DNA of 64,000 bases, from NCBI GenBank assembly GCA_016789305.1, contig JAEURJ010000023.1:558001-622000 (forward strand), in the 5' to 3' direction. Positions within the stretch are counted from its first letter, which is position 1. Each line of letters opens with the position of its first letter. The position numbers and the translations under genes were made by a program. The notes below the pieces were generated by a model. That model worked only from the letters and a program-made list of their open reading frames with translations, was not told where the DNA came from and searched no databases. Below, one piece after another: positions 42,816 through 51,700 of this stretch. This DNA is from Anaerolineales bacterium. Lineage in GTDB: Bacteria; Chloroflexota; Anaerolineae; Anaerolineales; Villigracilaceae.

Positions 42816-45335
42816 CTATTCTCCGATTGTTATCTGAATCACCGCCGTATCGATCTGTTGATCGCTGCGTACCACCTGTAGTTGAATGGCATACAGCCCG
42901 CTCAAGCCCTTGGTATCCCAGTCGACCAGCACGCCGCTTTCCACGGGAGTTGTGACATCGCCCCCAAGCTGGATCCACTCCCGCGGATTCAACCCCTTGC
43001 CCACCTGAACACGGTAATAGGAAAAGTTCTCGCCGGAAGCGGTGCCAATGATCTTGACCACATCGCTCACGTTGGCAAACAATTCCGGGGCAGTGATATT
43101 CGCATCCGGGTTGACCGGCGGTGCCTGAATCGCATCATACGAAGAAGGCGGGATCTCAAAGCCGGCGCTGCGGGCCCAATCTTTTGCATTTTCCGGCACG
43201 ATCATAAAAGTTCGTGTTTCGATCAACTCCGGCGGAGTGAAGACCGTTGCGAGCAGGCCGGTCTCACGATTGACGGCGAACTGGCGATACAAGTCGTCCA
43301 CTTGAATGGGCTCGTTGCCATTCAAGAAATATTCCGTCACCAAATTTGGACATTCACGGCTTGGCAGCATGCCCGATGGATCACATACCGTGATCGGCGT
43401 CACACCTTGTGGAATCGTCCAACCATCGCTTGGCAGATCCTTCGACGCAAATTGCAGCAGAGCATTCCATAATACAGCCGGAAAACGCGGGGATAAACTG
43501 ACGCCCTCCCCACGTACATTCGTCCAAACAGCCACGGCCCGCGAAGGGGTATATCCCACGGCCCACGTATCCAATCCATCCGCCGTTTGCCCGGCCTTCA
43601 CACCGGCAGGTCGTCCGATATCCAATGCGTTCGATTGTCCAAACGCGGGCCAGCGTGCCACTTCATCGCTCAACACGCTCGTCATCAAATATGCCAGCCC
43701 GGGCGTCACAACAGATTTTGCCTGCGACGTGCTCCAGTCAAGCAGGATGGCACGATCCACAGTTTGTACTTTCAAAACAGAAACCGGTGCGAATTCATTG
43801 TTCACGTTTTGTCCGAAATACACGCCCTGGGTCGCAAACACACCGTACGCACCGGCGAGTTTTAGCAGCGATATATTTTGGTCCAGATCGATTCCAAACG
43901 AAGCGGCGATCTGGGTCACATTCTGCATGCCCATTTGTAATTTCAAGTTTTCAACAGGCACTTGATAATCATTCGCCAGCGCGGTTCGCAGGCGCATCGG
44001 GCCGTGATACACCCCATCAAAGTTTTGGATGACTCCATCACCAGGGATATCCCAAGTTAATGAAGCCGGACTCAAGCCTCGGGTGAATCCCGTCAAATAG
44101 ACAAACGCATCTGTACTGGACCCGGGCCTGTGTTCGCCGACGAGGGCAGTTTCCCTGCCCTGGATCGTTTCGCCGACAATCGCCAATACCTGACCGGTCT
44201 TCGGGTCGAGGATCAACGCGCTGGCGGACGAATCAGGGAATGTCACGCCCGGCGGCAATGACGGAAGGAGCCGCGCGGCCTCGCATGTGTCCAAGGATGG
44301 TTCAGGGGATCCCGCCAATCGTGCCGCATAGACTTCAGTGGTGCATGAAGCCTGTGTTTGCAAACCGTAATCCATTGAAGTGATGACCGTTAACCCGCCG
44401 CGCTCGATTCGTTCTCGTGGAATCTGCGAGTCGATCTGGGCCAGGGCCATGTTGATGAAAGCCTGGGCAGGCACGGGCGGAGTCTGAGGCGGCGGCATGA
44501 TCTGCGGAGTCTCTGCGAGAGCCAGATCCAATGCTTCGTTGCTTAAAAGCTTTTGTTCATTCATCAAATGCAGCACATCCCGCCCGCGCTGCAAGGCCAC
44601 GCTTGGCGCATCCAGCGGATTCAACGCCGGCGATTGACTTGCCGCCGCAAGGATCGCGGACTCGGCCATGGTCAACTGCTCGGCGGGTTTTCCAAAATAC
44701 AACTGTGCTGCGGCTGGAGCTCCGAAGGCATATTTTCCGAAGTGCGTGCTGTTGAGATACCACTCGATGATCTGCGTACGACCAAAGCGGTCGGTGATCT
44801 GCGCCGCAAGAAGACGTTCACGAATAGCTCGATTTGTGGAAGGCGGTTCACTGTAAAGAACAAGGTCGTTGACGAGTTGCTGTGCAATTGTGGGATGTGA
44901 ATCAGGATCATCGTAACCCATGATGGAATATCCAGAGTGATTCCAAAATTGCGGGTCCTGTACGGCGATCACTGCGTTGACGAGTTCCTGCGGAATATGC
45001 TGCGGGCTGCTCTCGTTGATGGAAAGATAACGGCGTGCCGACTCCTCCGTTGAAAATGTATATAGCAGGTTGAGTCCGCTGCGATCATAAATGCGCGTGG
45101 GTTGAAGCAGCAATCCATCCGGTGGATTTAATAAATGCGGAAGAATATCGGTGGAAGGAAGGTTGCGCGTAATGTCGGCATATGCCAGCGCGGTGGAAAC
45201 GATTAACACGGCAAGCACGATGGAGAAGACCATTCCCACGCTCAACAAAACACTGCGTGTGCGAGACGACCTCTGGTTTTGACGGTTGAGCCTGCGTTCG
45301 CGGCGGGCACGGAGAATGGGGGTGAGTTCCTTCAT
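42816..45335 (-). CDS. Class A penicillin-binding-protein-like protein with degenerate catalytic sites
   Basis: An 839-residue protein with the layout of a bifunctional PBP. A basic N-terminus and membrane anchor (about residues 30-52) are followed by a glycosyltransferase-51-like domain (about 95-285), a transpeptidase-like domain (about 350-640) and C-terminal beta-rich domains. The usual GT51 EDxxFxxH reads QDPQFWNH near residue 126, so the catalytic Glu is Gln. The transpeptidase SxxK (normally STFK after PG) reads PGSSTDAF near 402, with no Lys. The KTG motif reads KAG near 577. Flanking landmarks (IAQQLVNDL, ALDTWAVGYTP-like) are kept. It is probably a non-catalytic scaffold or sensor. 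Terminator downstream. Confidence 0.85.
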   Translation of the reverse strand: MKELTPILRARRERRLNRQNQRSSRTRSVLLSVGMVFSIVLAVLIVSTALAYADITRNLPSTDILPHLLNPPDGLLLQPTRIYDRSGLNLLYTFSTEESARRYLSINESSPQHIPQELVNAVIAVQDPQFWNHSGYSIMGYDDPDSHPTIAQQLVNDLVLYSEPPSTNRAIRERLLAAQITDRFGRTQIIEWYLNSTHFGKYAFGAPAAAQLYFGKPAEQLTMAESAILAAASQSPALNPLDAPSVALQRGRDVLHLMNEQKLLSNEALDLALAETPQIMPPPQTPPVPAQAFINMALAQIDSQIPRERIERGGLTVITSMDYGLQTQASCTTEVYAARLAGSPEPSLDTCEAARLLPSLPPGVTFPDSSASALILDPKTGQVLAIVGETIQGRETALVGEHRPGSSTDAFVYLTGFTRGLSPASLTWDIPGDGVIQNFDGVYHGPMRLRTALANDYQVPVENLKLQMGMQNVTQIAASFGIDLDQNISLLKLAGAYGVFATQGVYFGQNVNNEFAPVSVLKVQTVDRAILLDWSTSQAKSVVTPGLAYLMTSVLSDEVARWPAFGQSNALDIGRPAGVKAGQTADGLDTWAVGYTPSRAVAVWTNVRGEGVSLSPRFPAVLWNALLQFASKDLPSDGWTIPQGVTPITVCDPSGMLPSRECPNLVTEYFLNGNEPIQVDDLYRQFAVNRETGLLATVFTPPELIETRTFMIVPENAKDWARSAGFEIPPSSYDAIQAPPVNPDANITAPELFANVSDVVKIIGTASGENFSYYRVQVGKGLNPREWIQLGGDVTTPVESGVLVDWDTKGLSGLYAIQLQVVRSDQQIDTAVIQITIGE

Positions 45336-45401
45336 ATCCGAAGTTTTACCACAGAGTGAGAGGGGGATAAAGGCAGGAACTAAAATAATAATCTAATGTA
45401 C

Positions 45402-45429
45402 AATCCACAACATGCCATTGTTGTGGATT
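45402..45429 (+). repeat. 10-bp hairpin with the comEC start codon in its loop
   Basis: AATCCACAAC (45402-45411) pairs with GTTGTGGATT (45420-45429). The 8-base loop begins with the ATG of comEC. No ribosome site precedes it. The hairpin may influence initiation. Confidence 0.5.
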
Positions 45430-47757
45430 TCTTTATCCTTCCTCGCGGGGATCATTCTCGGCAGCCTTCTATCGTTTCCCACATGGGCCTGGCTATTGCT
45501 CCTGGTATTTGGTATTCTGCTTTCATTTCTCTTCCACAGCATTGACTTTCTCAAACTACAACCTCTTTACCTCCTCGTACTTCCATCTTTGTTTTTCGGC
45601 GCATGGCGATACCAGATCGCGCAGCCGAACATCGATGCATTTCACATCGCGTTTTACAACGACCGCAACTACGACATGCTGGTCACCGCAGTGATCGACG
45701 AAGCACCGGATTATCGCGATGCATACACCAACCTCAAGCTCAACGTTCAGTTCGTGGACTCCGGCAGCGGCGACCTGCCTGTTTCCGGTCTGCTATTGGT
45801 GCGCGTTCCTGAAAATGTTAAATATGAATACGGACAGGTCATCCGAGTCCGCGGGCAGTTGAAGACCCCGCCGGAGAACGAGGATTTTTCATACCGTGAG
45901 TATCTCGCCATACAAGGCATCCATTCCTACATGTCCAAAACAGAAGTGACGGTTTTACCGGGCAATGAAGGCTCCCTCTTTTACAAAACAGTTTATGAAT
46001 TCAGTGATGCGTCTCTCAAAAATATTTATCGACTCTTTAACGATCCCGAGGCATCTTTGCTTGCAGGTATTTTGCTGGGTGTGGATACCGGGCTCACTAA
46101 AGATCTGCAAAACGCATTCAAGAACACCGGCACGGCGCATATCATCGCCATCTCCGGGTTTAATATCGCCATCATTGCCGGTGTTTTTCTTGCAATCTTT
46201 AAGAACCTATTCGGCGAACGATGGGGGGCATTGGTCGCCATCCTGGGGATATTCTTTTATACTTTGCTTGTCGGCGCGGAAGCCGCAGTGGTGCGAGCGG
46301 CGATCATGGGAAGCATGGGTATGTTCGCAAGGCTGCTGGGACGCAAGCAAGCCGGGCTTAACTCATTGCTTGCCGTTGCGATGTTCATGTGTTTATGGAA
46401 TCCACTGTTTGTTTGGGATGTAGGTTTTCAGCTTTCATTCTTTGCCACGCTCGGATTAATTCTGTACGCGGAGCCTTTCTCTGTTTTTACGGGCAATCTC
46501 ATCTCCAAACTTTTAAAACGCGAGGCCAGTGCCTTCCGCCGTATTTTCAACGAGAGTGTCACGCTCACCTTCGCCGCCCAACTCACCACCATACCGATCA
46601 TGGCCTATCATTTCAAACGCATCTCCCTTGTTTCATTCATCGCCAACCCATTCATTCTGCCGTTCCAACCGGCAGTGATGGTCGTCAGCGGACTCGCTAT
46701 GATCGTCAGTCATGTGATCTTTCCACTCGCTCAGTTGATCGCATGGATCGCATGGCCTTTCGCCGCATACACCATTCGCATGGTCGAATTATTTAACGAG
46801 GTGCCGCATGGCACGATCTATCTGGGAGACTCTCCCATCTGGGGAGTGACTCTGGTTTACATCGCGCTCTTCACCGTAACTTTCAACTGGTCGGCCATAA
46901 AAAACTGGTTCAACTCTTTGGCATCGTCTCTTCGCGCCGTCGCATTGACAGCCACCTTCTCATTCCTGTTTATTTGCATGATCCTGTTATGGCGCGCATC
47001 CGCCAGCACCGGAGATGGTCAACTGCACATCACGTTTTTGGATGTCGGTTCAGCAAGCGCAGTCCTTGTGCAAACACCGGAAGGCCGCAATGTGTTGATT
47101 AACGGCGGGCCAAGCACCAGCGAACTCTCCGATGAACTCGGCAGAAGACTCCCGTTCTTTTCGCACAAACTGGATTGGCTGATCATTGCATCTACAAATG
47201 AAGATGATCTATCTGCGCTGCCGCGTGTAATGGAAAGATACCCGCCCAAGAATGTTTTATGGAGTGGAAATATACAGGCCTCGTTCTCATCTCAAACCCT
47301 GGATCAATATTTCGCAGACAATGAAATTCCTGTTAGCAATGCGGAGACCGGTCAAAGGCTGGGGCTGGGTGACGGCTCATTTATCGAGGTGCAGGCTGAA
47401 GGTCCGAGGGGAAGCGTGCTCTTCATCCAATATAAAAATTTCCGCGCGCTGCTTCCCATTGGAATCAGCGATGGAACCTACGAATCCATCGAATATGGAA
47501 ATGTGATCGACACAGTGGATGTCCTGCTGCTTGCGGACTCTGGATACGCTCCTTCGAATCCGCCGGACTTGATCGAAAATTTAAATCCGCGGCTGGTGGT
47601 CTTAAGTGTGGCCGCCGGAGACCCGGACGGCTTGCCCACACAGGAGGTGCTCGACTCGTTGGATGGCTATTCCTTGCTGCGCACCGACCGCAACGGCTGG
47701 ATCACTGTGAGCACCGACGGCAATGAAATGCACGTGGAAGTGGAGCGCGGCCAATAA
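45412..47757 (+). CDS. comEC: ComEC/Rec2-family DNA uptake channel protein
   Basis: A 781-residue membrane protein that in competent bacteria passes single-stranded DNA across the membrane. An N-terminal OB-like soluble region (about residues 60-170) precedes the Competence domain with many helices (about 205-510, containing GTAHIIAISGFNIAIIAG and LLGRKQAGLNSLLAVA). The C-terminal metallo-beta-lactamase-like domain (about 535-780) begins ITFLDVGSASAVLVQTPEG. Its HxHxDH metal motif is replaced by ASTNEDDLSAL near residue 593, so nuclease activity is probably lost. The start codon lies in a hairpin loop. Confidence 0.92.
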   Translation: MPLLWISLSFLAGIILGSLLSFPTWAWLLLLVFGILLSFLFHSIDFLKLQPLYLLVLPSLFFGAWRYQIAQPNIDAFHIAFYNDRNYDMLVTAVIDEAPDYRDAYTNLKLNVQFVDSGSGDLPVSGLLLVRVPENVKYEYGQVIRVRGQLKTPPENEDFSYREYLAIQGIHSYMSKTEVTVLPGNEGSLFYKTVYEFSDASLKNIYRLFNDPEASLLAGILLGVDTGLTKDLQNAFKNTGTAHIIAISGFNIAIIAGVFLAIFKNLFGERWGALVAILGIFFYTLLVGAEAAVVRAAIMGSMGMFARLLGRKQAGLNSLLAVAMFMCLWNPLFVWDVGFQLSFFATLGLILYAEPFSVFTGNLISKLLKREASAFRRIFNESVTLTFAAQLTTIPIMAYHFKRISLVSFIANPFILPFQPAVMVVSGLAMIVSHVIFPLAQLIAWIAWPFAAYTIRMVELFNEVPHGTIYLGDSPIWGVTLVYIALFTVTFNWSAIKNWFNSLASSLRAVALTATFSFLFICMILLWRASASTGDGQLHITFLDVGSASAVLVQTPEGRNVLINGGPSTSELSDELGRRLPFFSHKLDWLIIASTNEDDLSALPRVMERYPPKNVLWSGNIQASFSSQTLDQYFADNEIPVSNAETGQRLGLGDGSFIEVQAEGPRGSVLFIQYKNFRALLPIGISDGTYESIEYGNVIDTVDVLLLADSGYAPSNPPDLIENLNPRLVVLSVAAGDPDGLPTQEVLDSLDGYSLLRTDRNGWITVSTDGNEMHVEVERGQ

Positions 47758-47829
47758 GATTGGGAGTTATGTACCATTTGAAGATTCCGCTTCTGCCTAT
47801 AAAATATCGCACACTAAAAAGGAGAATGA

Positions 47830-48477
47830 ATGAAATCTTTGAACCGCAAAATATTTTTCTCGATCCTCGCCCTCACACTTGCCAGCATGGCTTGTGCAGC
47901 GCCTGATGTTTCCTCCCTGCTCAACCCGATGCCCAGTGACGATTTCTCGAACAGCGGCAGCGGTTGGGGTACCGGCACAGATGCCGATAGCTCCGTGGAA
48001 TATAACAATGGCGGTTTACAGATCAGCGTCTTTACACCGTATTATGTGACCTGGTCCACTCCCGGAATCGAATCCTATGAGAATACTCATTTGGAAGTCA
48101 GTGCGCGAAACACCAGCACCGATCAGGAAGCCTTCTTCGGCTTCATCTGCAACGAACAAGGCACGACCAACAGCTTTTACTATGTGGGTGTTTCCCCGGA
48201 TGGTTATTACGCTTTCATGAAATCCAAAGTAGTTGGTGACGATGAAACCCTCAAGGATGGCACATCCGACATCATTTCCTCCAGTGCCCAGTCCATGCGC
48301 CTTGGATTGGATTGCAAGAACGGTTCGATGACCTTGTATGTCAACGGCCAGACCATCGACAGCGTTTCCGACTCCACCTACACCAGCGGTGTCTTCGGTC
48401 TCTTCGCGGCCAGCGATGACCAGCAAAACGGCGCCAACGTGAACTTCGATGATTTTGTTTCATCCAAGATCGAATAA
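47830..48477 (+). CDS. Lipoprotein with a lectin/laminin-G-like domain
   Basis: A 215-residue protein with a lipoprotein signal peptide (lipobox LASMAC, Cys at residue 22). The remainder is a beta-sandwich-like domain starting DDFSNSGSGWG and ending NFDDFVSSK, a pattern found in concanavalin-like domains of secreted proteins. A good AAGGAG site precedes the ATG. Ligand unknown. A strong terminator follows. Confidence 0.75.
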   Translation: MKSLNRKIFFSILALTLASMACAAPDVSSLLNPMPSDDFSNSGSGWGTGTDADSSVEYNNGGLQISVFTPYYVTWSTPGIESYENTHLEVSARNTSTDQEAFFGFICNEQGTTNSFYYVGVSPDGYYAFMKSKVVGDDETLKDGTSDIISSSAQSMRLGLDCKNGSMTLYVNGQTIDSVSDSTYTSGVFGLFAASDDQQNGANVNFDDFVSSKIE

Positions 48478-48492
48478 TTAATTTTCAAGAAT

Positions 48493-48530
48493 AAAAAGTC
48501 CCGGCAGTTTTGCCGGGACTTTTTATTTTC
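48493..48530. terminator. Bidirectional terminator between convergent genes
   Basis: A 14-bp stem (core GTCCCGGCA/TGCCGGGAC) with a GTTT loop, flanked by A5 and T5, separates the lipoprotein gene from the convergent membrane protein gene. Confidence 0.93.
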
Positions 48531-48535
48531 ACGTT

Positions 48536-49210
48536 CTACTGCGACAACCAATTCGGCATGTTCACCGGGAAGTTTTGACCGTATCTTGATTCGTATACTT
48601 CAAGCACGTAAGGTCCCTCTCCATTAAACTTCAATTGAAAAATAGGCGGAACCTTTTTGCCGAATGTAACGAACGGGCCTTCCTTCTTCAAATTCACAAC
48701 GGTATAGAGCACAGGATCGCCGATCTTCGCGGCATATAAAAGTCCATTGATACTGGCATAGACGAGATATTTATCATCGGGGGAAACGGCATACGCGCCT
48801 TTCGTCAGCGGGCCGATCTCATATTCATAACCATCTTCGCAGCGCAGCACGTGTAGAAAGTCACCTTGCTCGGTATCTCTCGTTGAAACCACGATGCCCG
48901 GACATTGCGTCCACGGGATGACCGTGACTGTTGCTGTGGGAATGGTGAAATAAAAAGTAGGGGTTGGGCTGGGGCCGTTCGTGGCTGTGATGGTGGCGGT
49001 AAGTGGAATCGATATAAGCGTTTGCGTTGGACTGCTCGTCAAGGTTTCATCGACACCGGCAATTTCCTCGGCCACGCGCTGCCCAAAGCCATATAGAAAT
49101 TTTCCGCCAAAGAAAAGGATGCATCCAAGGGTTGAGAGTCCCAACAAAATCAGGAACCAACGTACAATTATTCTCGTATTGGATTGATTTTCTTGCGGAG
49201 AACCATTCAT
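48536..49210 (-). CDS. Single-pass membrane protein with extracytoplasmic domain
   Basis: A 224-residue protein. A short polar N-terminus and a membrane helix (about residues 17-40) are followed by a Thr/Pro/Ser-rich linker (about 55-95). The C-terminal beta-rich domain (about 98-224) has the pattern AVSPDDKYLVYASINGLLYAAKIG, recalling a single beta-propeller-type repeat. The ATG at 49210 is chosen; longer readings would run antisense to the divergent gene. A TATAAT box (49222-49217) sits 6 bases upstream, suggesting leaderless expression. The family is not recognised. Confidence 0.65.
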   Translation of the reverse strand: MNGSPQENQSNTRIIVRWFLILLGLSTLGCILFFGGKFLYGFGQRVAEEIAGVDETLTSSPTQTLISIPLTATITATNGPSPTPTFYFTIPTATVTVIPWTQCPGIVVSTRDTEQGDFLHVLRCEDGYEYEIGPLTKGAYAVSPDDKYLVYASINGLLYAAKIGDPVLYTVVNLKKEGPFVTFGKKVPPIFQLKFNGEGPYVLEVYESRYGQNFPVNMPNWLSQ

Positions 49211-49216
49211 AAAAGG

Positions 49217-49222
49217 ATTATA
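49217..49222 (-). promoter_or_regulatory. -10 box for the 48.5-kb membrane protein gene
   Basis: TATAAT on the minus strand, 6 bases from the ATG at 49210, lies within the 16-base gap between two divergent start codons. The -35 region would lie inside the divergent gene; no good match was seen. Confidence 0.4.
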
Positions 49223-49226
49223 ACAA

Positions 49227-49913
49227 ATGGGAAATATCGTACTCGAAGGCGGTTCGGAGTTTGGCGGACGAATGTCCGAGCCGGATTTACGCTCTATTGA
49301 TCTGGCCGGCGGGTTGGATGCACCCATCTGTATTCTTCCCACCGCCGCCGCAGCAGATAACAATCACAAGCGCGCGGGGAATAATGGAATCCGCTGGTTC
49401 AAAAGTTTGGGAGCCACCAACGTTTTCACAGTGGATGTGGTAAATGCCGTCTCTGCAAACGACAAATCACTGGCCACGTCCATCCTTAACTCGAAGTTGA
49501 TCTACCTGCTCGGCGGTTTTCCCCGCTACCTCGGCGAGACTCTTGCAAACAGCCTATGTTGGCAGGCCGCGTTGGACGCGCATCAAAAAGGCGCAGTCAT
49601 CGCCGGCTCAAGTGCGGGTGCAATGGTGTTGTGCGAGCATTATTACGATCCGAATGAACGGAATTTATTGCGCGGCCTGAATTTGATACCAAATGCCTGC
49701 GTGCTGCCGCATCATAATCAATTTGGCCGGGCATGGGCAACCCAGCTTAGAAACCTGTTGCCCAACGCAACACTCCTCGGCATCGATGAGCGCACGGGCA
49801 TGGTCAACGATGCGGATGGAAAGTGGACCGTATATGGCGCAGGGGAGGTCACTGTTTATTCCGGGGAGCAGGCCAAGGCTAAGAGGCGAGGCGAAACATT
49901 CTCATTCCAATGA
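49227..49913 (+). CDS. Peptidase S51 (cyanophycinase/dipeptidase E-like) protein
   Basis: A 228-residue protein of the class I glutamine-amidotransferase-like fold. The nucleophile elbow AGSSAGAM near residues 129-136 carries the Ser of S51 peptidases. LLGGFPRYL near 92-100 and the His-containing VLPHHNQFGR near 160-169 supply further family landmarks. These enzymes cleave cyanophycin or Asp-X dipeptides. No cyanophycin synthetase gene is seen nearby, so the substrate is open. AAAGGA precedes the ATG. Confidence 0.82.
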   Translation: MGNIVLEGGSEFGGRMSEPDLRSIDLAGGLDAPICILPTAAAADNNHKRAGNNGIRWFKSLGATNVFTVDVVNAVSANDKSLATSILNSKLIYLLGGFPRYLGETLANSLCWQAALDAHQKGAVIAGSSAGAMVLCEHYYDPNERNLLRGLNLIPNACVLPHHNQFGRAWATQLRNLLPNATLLGIDERTGMVNDADGKWTVYGAGEVTVYSGEQAKAKRRGETFSFQ

Positions 49914-49964
49914 AGCACATTTTGTCATCGCGATGGGTATAATTCGTCGAAAAATGGAGGCTCT

Positions 49965-50339
49965 GTGGACATCACCTTAAAGATCACGCAGGAGCAAGTG
50001 CAAGGTAAAGTGCCCGTGACAGTGTTTCATTTGCACGGCTGGCTGGATGCGCAAAGCGAAGAGAGTCTGCTGGCCGCCGCGAAGGAAGCCCATGATAAAG
50101 GTTCACAGTATTTGCTGTTGGATCTTGCCCTGGTGGAAACATTGACCAGCGCAGGCATGCGCGCCATGCAAAAAGTGTACAAGATCTACACTCCGGAAGA
50201 GGAACACTTCAAGGTCTCGCATGTCAAGTTGTGCAACGCTCCTCCGCAGGTGTATCACGTGCTTGGCATCACGGGCTTCCTGCAAAATATTCCCAATTAT
50301 GAAAGCCAGGAAAACGCAGTCGCAGCATTTGGAAAATAA
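49965..50339 (+). CDS. STAS-domain (anti-anti-sigma-like) protein
   Basis: A 124-residue protein spanning one STAS domain like SpoIIAA/RsbV antagonists. The start of the second helix reads LVETLTSAGMRAMQKVY near residues 57-73, with the usual phosphorylatable Ser at about residue 63. The GTG at 49965 has GGAGG 5 bases upstream, and a TATAAT box lies at 49938-49943. No anti-sigma kinase gene is adjacent. Confidence 0.82.
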   Translation: MDITLKITQEQVQGKVPVTVFHLHGWLDAQSEESLLAAAKEAHDKGSQYLLLDLALVETLTSAGMRAMQKVYKIYTPEEEHFKVSHVKLCNAPPQVYHVLGITGFLQNIPNYESQENAVAAFGK

Positions 50340-50354
50340 ATAATACAGGTACAG

Positions 50355-50400
50355 AAGTCTTTCTTCTCCTTTGATTGATGGGAGGAAGGACTTTTTATTT
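50355..50400 (+). terminator. Imperfect intrinsic terminator after the STAS gene
   Basis: AAGTCTTTCTTCTCC (50355-50369) can pair with GGGAGGAAGGACTT (50380-50393) using G-U pairs, followed by a T-run. It ends just before the MFS gene. Confidence 0.6.
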
Positions 50401-50413
50401 TATTGGAGAGCTT

Positions 50414-51700
50414 ATGGAAACCACCTTTACCATTAAGAAGGACCGACTGCCGGATGTACCACCGGAAAAATTCTCTTTTCAATCGACATTCCGCGCACTG
50501 CGCCATAAAAATTTCGCCATGCTGTTGTTCGGGCAAACGCTTTCGCGCATCGGTGATTTTTTATTTCAGATCGCAATGACCTGGTGGGTGCTTGAAAAAA
50601 CAGGCTCTGCCGCCGCGATGGGTACGGTCATGTTCTTCAGCATTCTGCCCACGGTAATCTTTTCGCTCGTCGCCGGCGTGTTGATCGACCGCATGAAACG
50701 CGGCGTGGTGCTTTTCTTTTCAGACCTTGCGCGTTGCATCATCATGGTCGTTGGTACCTGGCTGATTCTTTCAGATCAACTCACCCTCTGGCAAATTTAT
50801 GTCATCGCATTGCTCTTCGGTGCGGCCGATGCATTCTTTCTGCCGGCATACAGCGCCATCATCCAACAGATCGTGCCCTACAAGGATCTGCCCAGTGCAA
50901 ATTCGATCAACAGCTTGAGCATGCAATTCGGACGCGTGGCCGGACCCGCCATCGGTGGCATCGCAGCAGGGATCGGCGGAACGGCATTTGCCTTTGGAGC
51001 AAACGCTGTTTCCTTTTTCATCGGCACGTTGACAGTGTTACCGCTTCTTTCCCTGCCCAAGCCTGCTCTGCTTCAAGAAGAAGGATTCTCACTCAAACTT
51101 TTCTTTGCCGATCTGCGCGGCGGCTTTGAGACGATTTTTGCCGCACCCATTTTGTGGATCACCATACTTGTATTTTCATTGACCAACATCACACTGGCCG
51201 GGCCTTACAGCATTGCCATGCCGTTCCTCGTGCAAAATGAAATGGGCGGTGATGAAAAGTTGCTCGGATTGATTTACGCGATCTTTCCCATTGGATATGC
51301 CATCGCCAGCCTGGTCATGGGCGCCTTTCCAAAAATCCGTTACCGTGGACTGGTCTTTTACATCGCCAGCATCATCGCCGGGCTGGGACTTGGGATTTTC
51401 GGCCTGCATGTGCCGATCTATGTGCTGGTGATCGCCGCGTTATTAAATGGCGCCGCCCTGGAAATCGATGGACTCGTGTGGATGAATATTTTGCAGGAAC
51501 AGGTTCCGCCGGAGAAAATGGGCCGTGTCTCCAGCGTGGACATGCTTGGATCATTCGTACTGCTTCCGATCGGGTTCGCCCTCACCGGCTGGCTCGTGGA
51601 CGGAGTCGGTGCTGCGGTGGTGTTCGTTGGCGCAGGAGTCATTTCAACGATAATTTGCATCCTGCCGCTTCTGCATCCTGCAGTCAGAAAGTTGGATTAA
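50414..51700 (+). CDS. MFS transporter (EntS/MFS_3-like exporter)
   Basis: A 428-residue protein with about twelve membrane helices. The N-terminal FRALRHKNFAMLLFGQTLSRIGDFLFQIAM and the loop GVLIDRMKRG near residues 90-99 match MFS-3-type exporters such as the enterobactin exporter EntS. The substrate cannot be told. The ATG at 50414 has TTGGAGAG upstream. Its 3' end overlaps the convergent CcdA gene by 4 bases. Confidence 0.87.
   Translation: METTFTIKKDRLPDVPPEKFSFQSTFRALRHKNFAMLLFGQTLSRIGDFLFQIAMTWWVLEKTGSAAAMGTVMFFSILPTVIFSLVAGVLIDRMKRGVVLFFSDLARCIIMVVGTWLILSDQLTLWQIYVIALLFGAADAFFLPAYSAIIQQIVPYKDLPSANSINSLSMQFGRVAGPAIGGIAAGIGGTAFAFGANAVSFFIGTLTVLPLLSLPKPALLQEEGFSLKLFFADLRGGFETIFAAPILWITILVFSLTNITLAGPYSIAMPFLVQNEMGGDEKLLGLIYAIFPIGYAIASLVMGAFPKIRYRGLVFYIASIIAGLGLGIFGLHVPIYVLVIAALLNGAALEIDGLVWMNILQEQVPPEKMGRVSSVDMLGSFVLLPIGFALTGWLVDGVGAAVVFVGAGVISTIICILPLLHPAVRKLD

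Noticed and set aside
43306..43965. 219-codon plus-strand frame opposite the PBP-like gene
   Set aside because: Antisense shadow of a long, coherent coding sequence.
49211..49363. Longer N-terminus for the 48.5-kb membrane protein
   Set aside because: The extra 51 residues lie antisense to the peptidase S51-like gene and read as random; the ATG at 49210 sits behind a -10 box.
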